Position numbers and translations under genes: made by a program
From: Cordylochernes scorpioides
Taxonomy: Eukaryota; Arthropoda; Arachnida; Pseudoscorpiones; Chernetidae
DNA: 64,000 nt
Assembly: GCA_030710605.1 (NCBI GenBank)
Contig: CP092876.1
Coordinates: 90,582,890 to 90,646,889, forward strand
Direction of reading: 5' to 3'
Notes under the pieces: generated by a model
What the model was told of the DNA's origin: nothing
The model's input: the letters and a program-made list of their open reading frames with translations, nothing else
Databases searched by the model: none
In this document: piece after piece, positions 63,655 through 64,000 of the stretch
Layout: every line of letters starts with the position of its first letter
Position numbering within the stretch: position 1 is the stretch's first letter

Positions 63655-64000
63655 ATGGCCCAGCCTTCTGGCGTGTCAGTAGACATGGCTTGTTTCAGGG
63701 TAAGTCTCTTCTCTTCATCAAGTTACATGTTCAATTATTTTCAAATTGGAAACTTTTGTTTATTGTGGTAGTTTTTTATTCTCTGTTGATTATAGCTTCA
63801 AAACTTTCATATATTCTTATCATTATGATTATTTGTAATTTCTGGTTTAATGTTAGTTCGTGAATTTCAATCAAGTCAATTCTTTCAACAGAAGGTGGCT
63901 ATACATCTTTAAGTTATATTTCTGGCATTACCATAAATGTGTGACATCTCATGGAGGTGCTAAATATACGAATTTGTTCTGAATATCTCAATGCGTAGTT
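63655..64000 (+). CDS. Insulin-like peptide gene 4 (first exon, runs off the window)
   Basis: Exon 1 is 63655-63699 from the upstream ATG or 63685-63699 from the near ATG, coding M-A-C-F-R, donor GGTAAGT at 63700. The promoter and exon match genes 2 and 3 almost base for base, and the following intron matches theirs to the end of the window. The B- and A-chain exons must lie beyond 64000. Orientation is opposite to genes 1 to 3. Whether the remainder is intact cannot be seen. Confidence 0.7.

Overview
The window is AT-rich metazoan DNA, almost certainly arthropod. Evidence: mariner, BEL/Pao, Copia, Gypsy, Penelope-like and Helitron elements packed together, spliced genes with GT/AG introns, and TATA plus TCAGT-type initiator promoters. 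A copepod such as a sea louse would fit the mix, but that is a guess. There are no bacterial genes, operons or rRNA genes.

The host content is a cluster of insulin-like peptide (ILP) genes, recognisable only after splicing. Each intact unit has three coding exons: a tiny exon 1 (ending in codons for M-A-C-F-R), exon 2 (rest of the signal peptide, B chain, start of C peptide) and exon 3 (C peptide and A chain beginning GIVEECC). Intron 1 is phase 0 and intron 2 is phase 1 inside the C peptide, as in insulin genes generally. Gene 1 (14093-14903, minus) has exons 2 and 3 only. Next to it lies an inverted broken copy (about 15250-17400, plus). Gene 2 (29781-33772, minus) and gene 3 (52699-62183, minus) are complete. 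Gene 4 (from 63655, plus) begins head-to-head with gene 3 and runs off the right edge. The duplicated unit also carries an AT-rich minisatellite in intron 1, a long intron 2 and a decayed mariner 3' of the gene. Two inverted duplications (about 13.5-17.4 kb and 39.2-52.5 kb) show how the locus was rearranged.

Layout: 0.26-1.1 kb Helitron; 1.9 kb orphan signal-peptide exon; 2.1-11.3 kb Gypsy-1 (minus) with Copia-1 nested in its RT; 11.7-11.9 kb near-perfect palindrome; 13.5-17.4 kb ILP gene 1 and inverted pseudogene; 17.4-18.4 kb mariner; 18.4-23.6 kb rearranged Gypsy-2 with gag/protease on minus and RT/RNase H/integrase on plus; 23.6-27.5 kb truncated Gypsy-3; 27.8-29.0 kb mariner; 29.8-33.8 kb ILP gene 2; 33.9-35.1 kb decayed ILP intron fragments; 35.1-36.6 kb Helitron with a tRNA-like module; 36.6-39.2 kb Penelope-like element; 39.2-42.0 kb inverted ILP 3' flank; 42.0-46.0 kb BEL/Pao deletion derivative; 46.0-48.4 kb duplicated flank; 48.4-51.6 kb young Copia-2 nested in a mariner; 52.7-62.2 kb ILP gene 3 with Gypsy-4 in intron 1; 62.3-62.9 kb truncated mariner; 63.6 kb to the end ILP gene 4.

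The ILPs would be secreted hormones cut to B and A chains at dibasic sites. A and B chains are conserved between genes 2 and 3 while the C peptide differs, which suggests working genes. Nearly every transposon ORF is frameshifted, truncated or lacks a catalytic part; the best preserved is the 932-codon pol ORF of Gypsy-4. All exon joins are inferred by eye from splice sites and reading frame.
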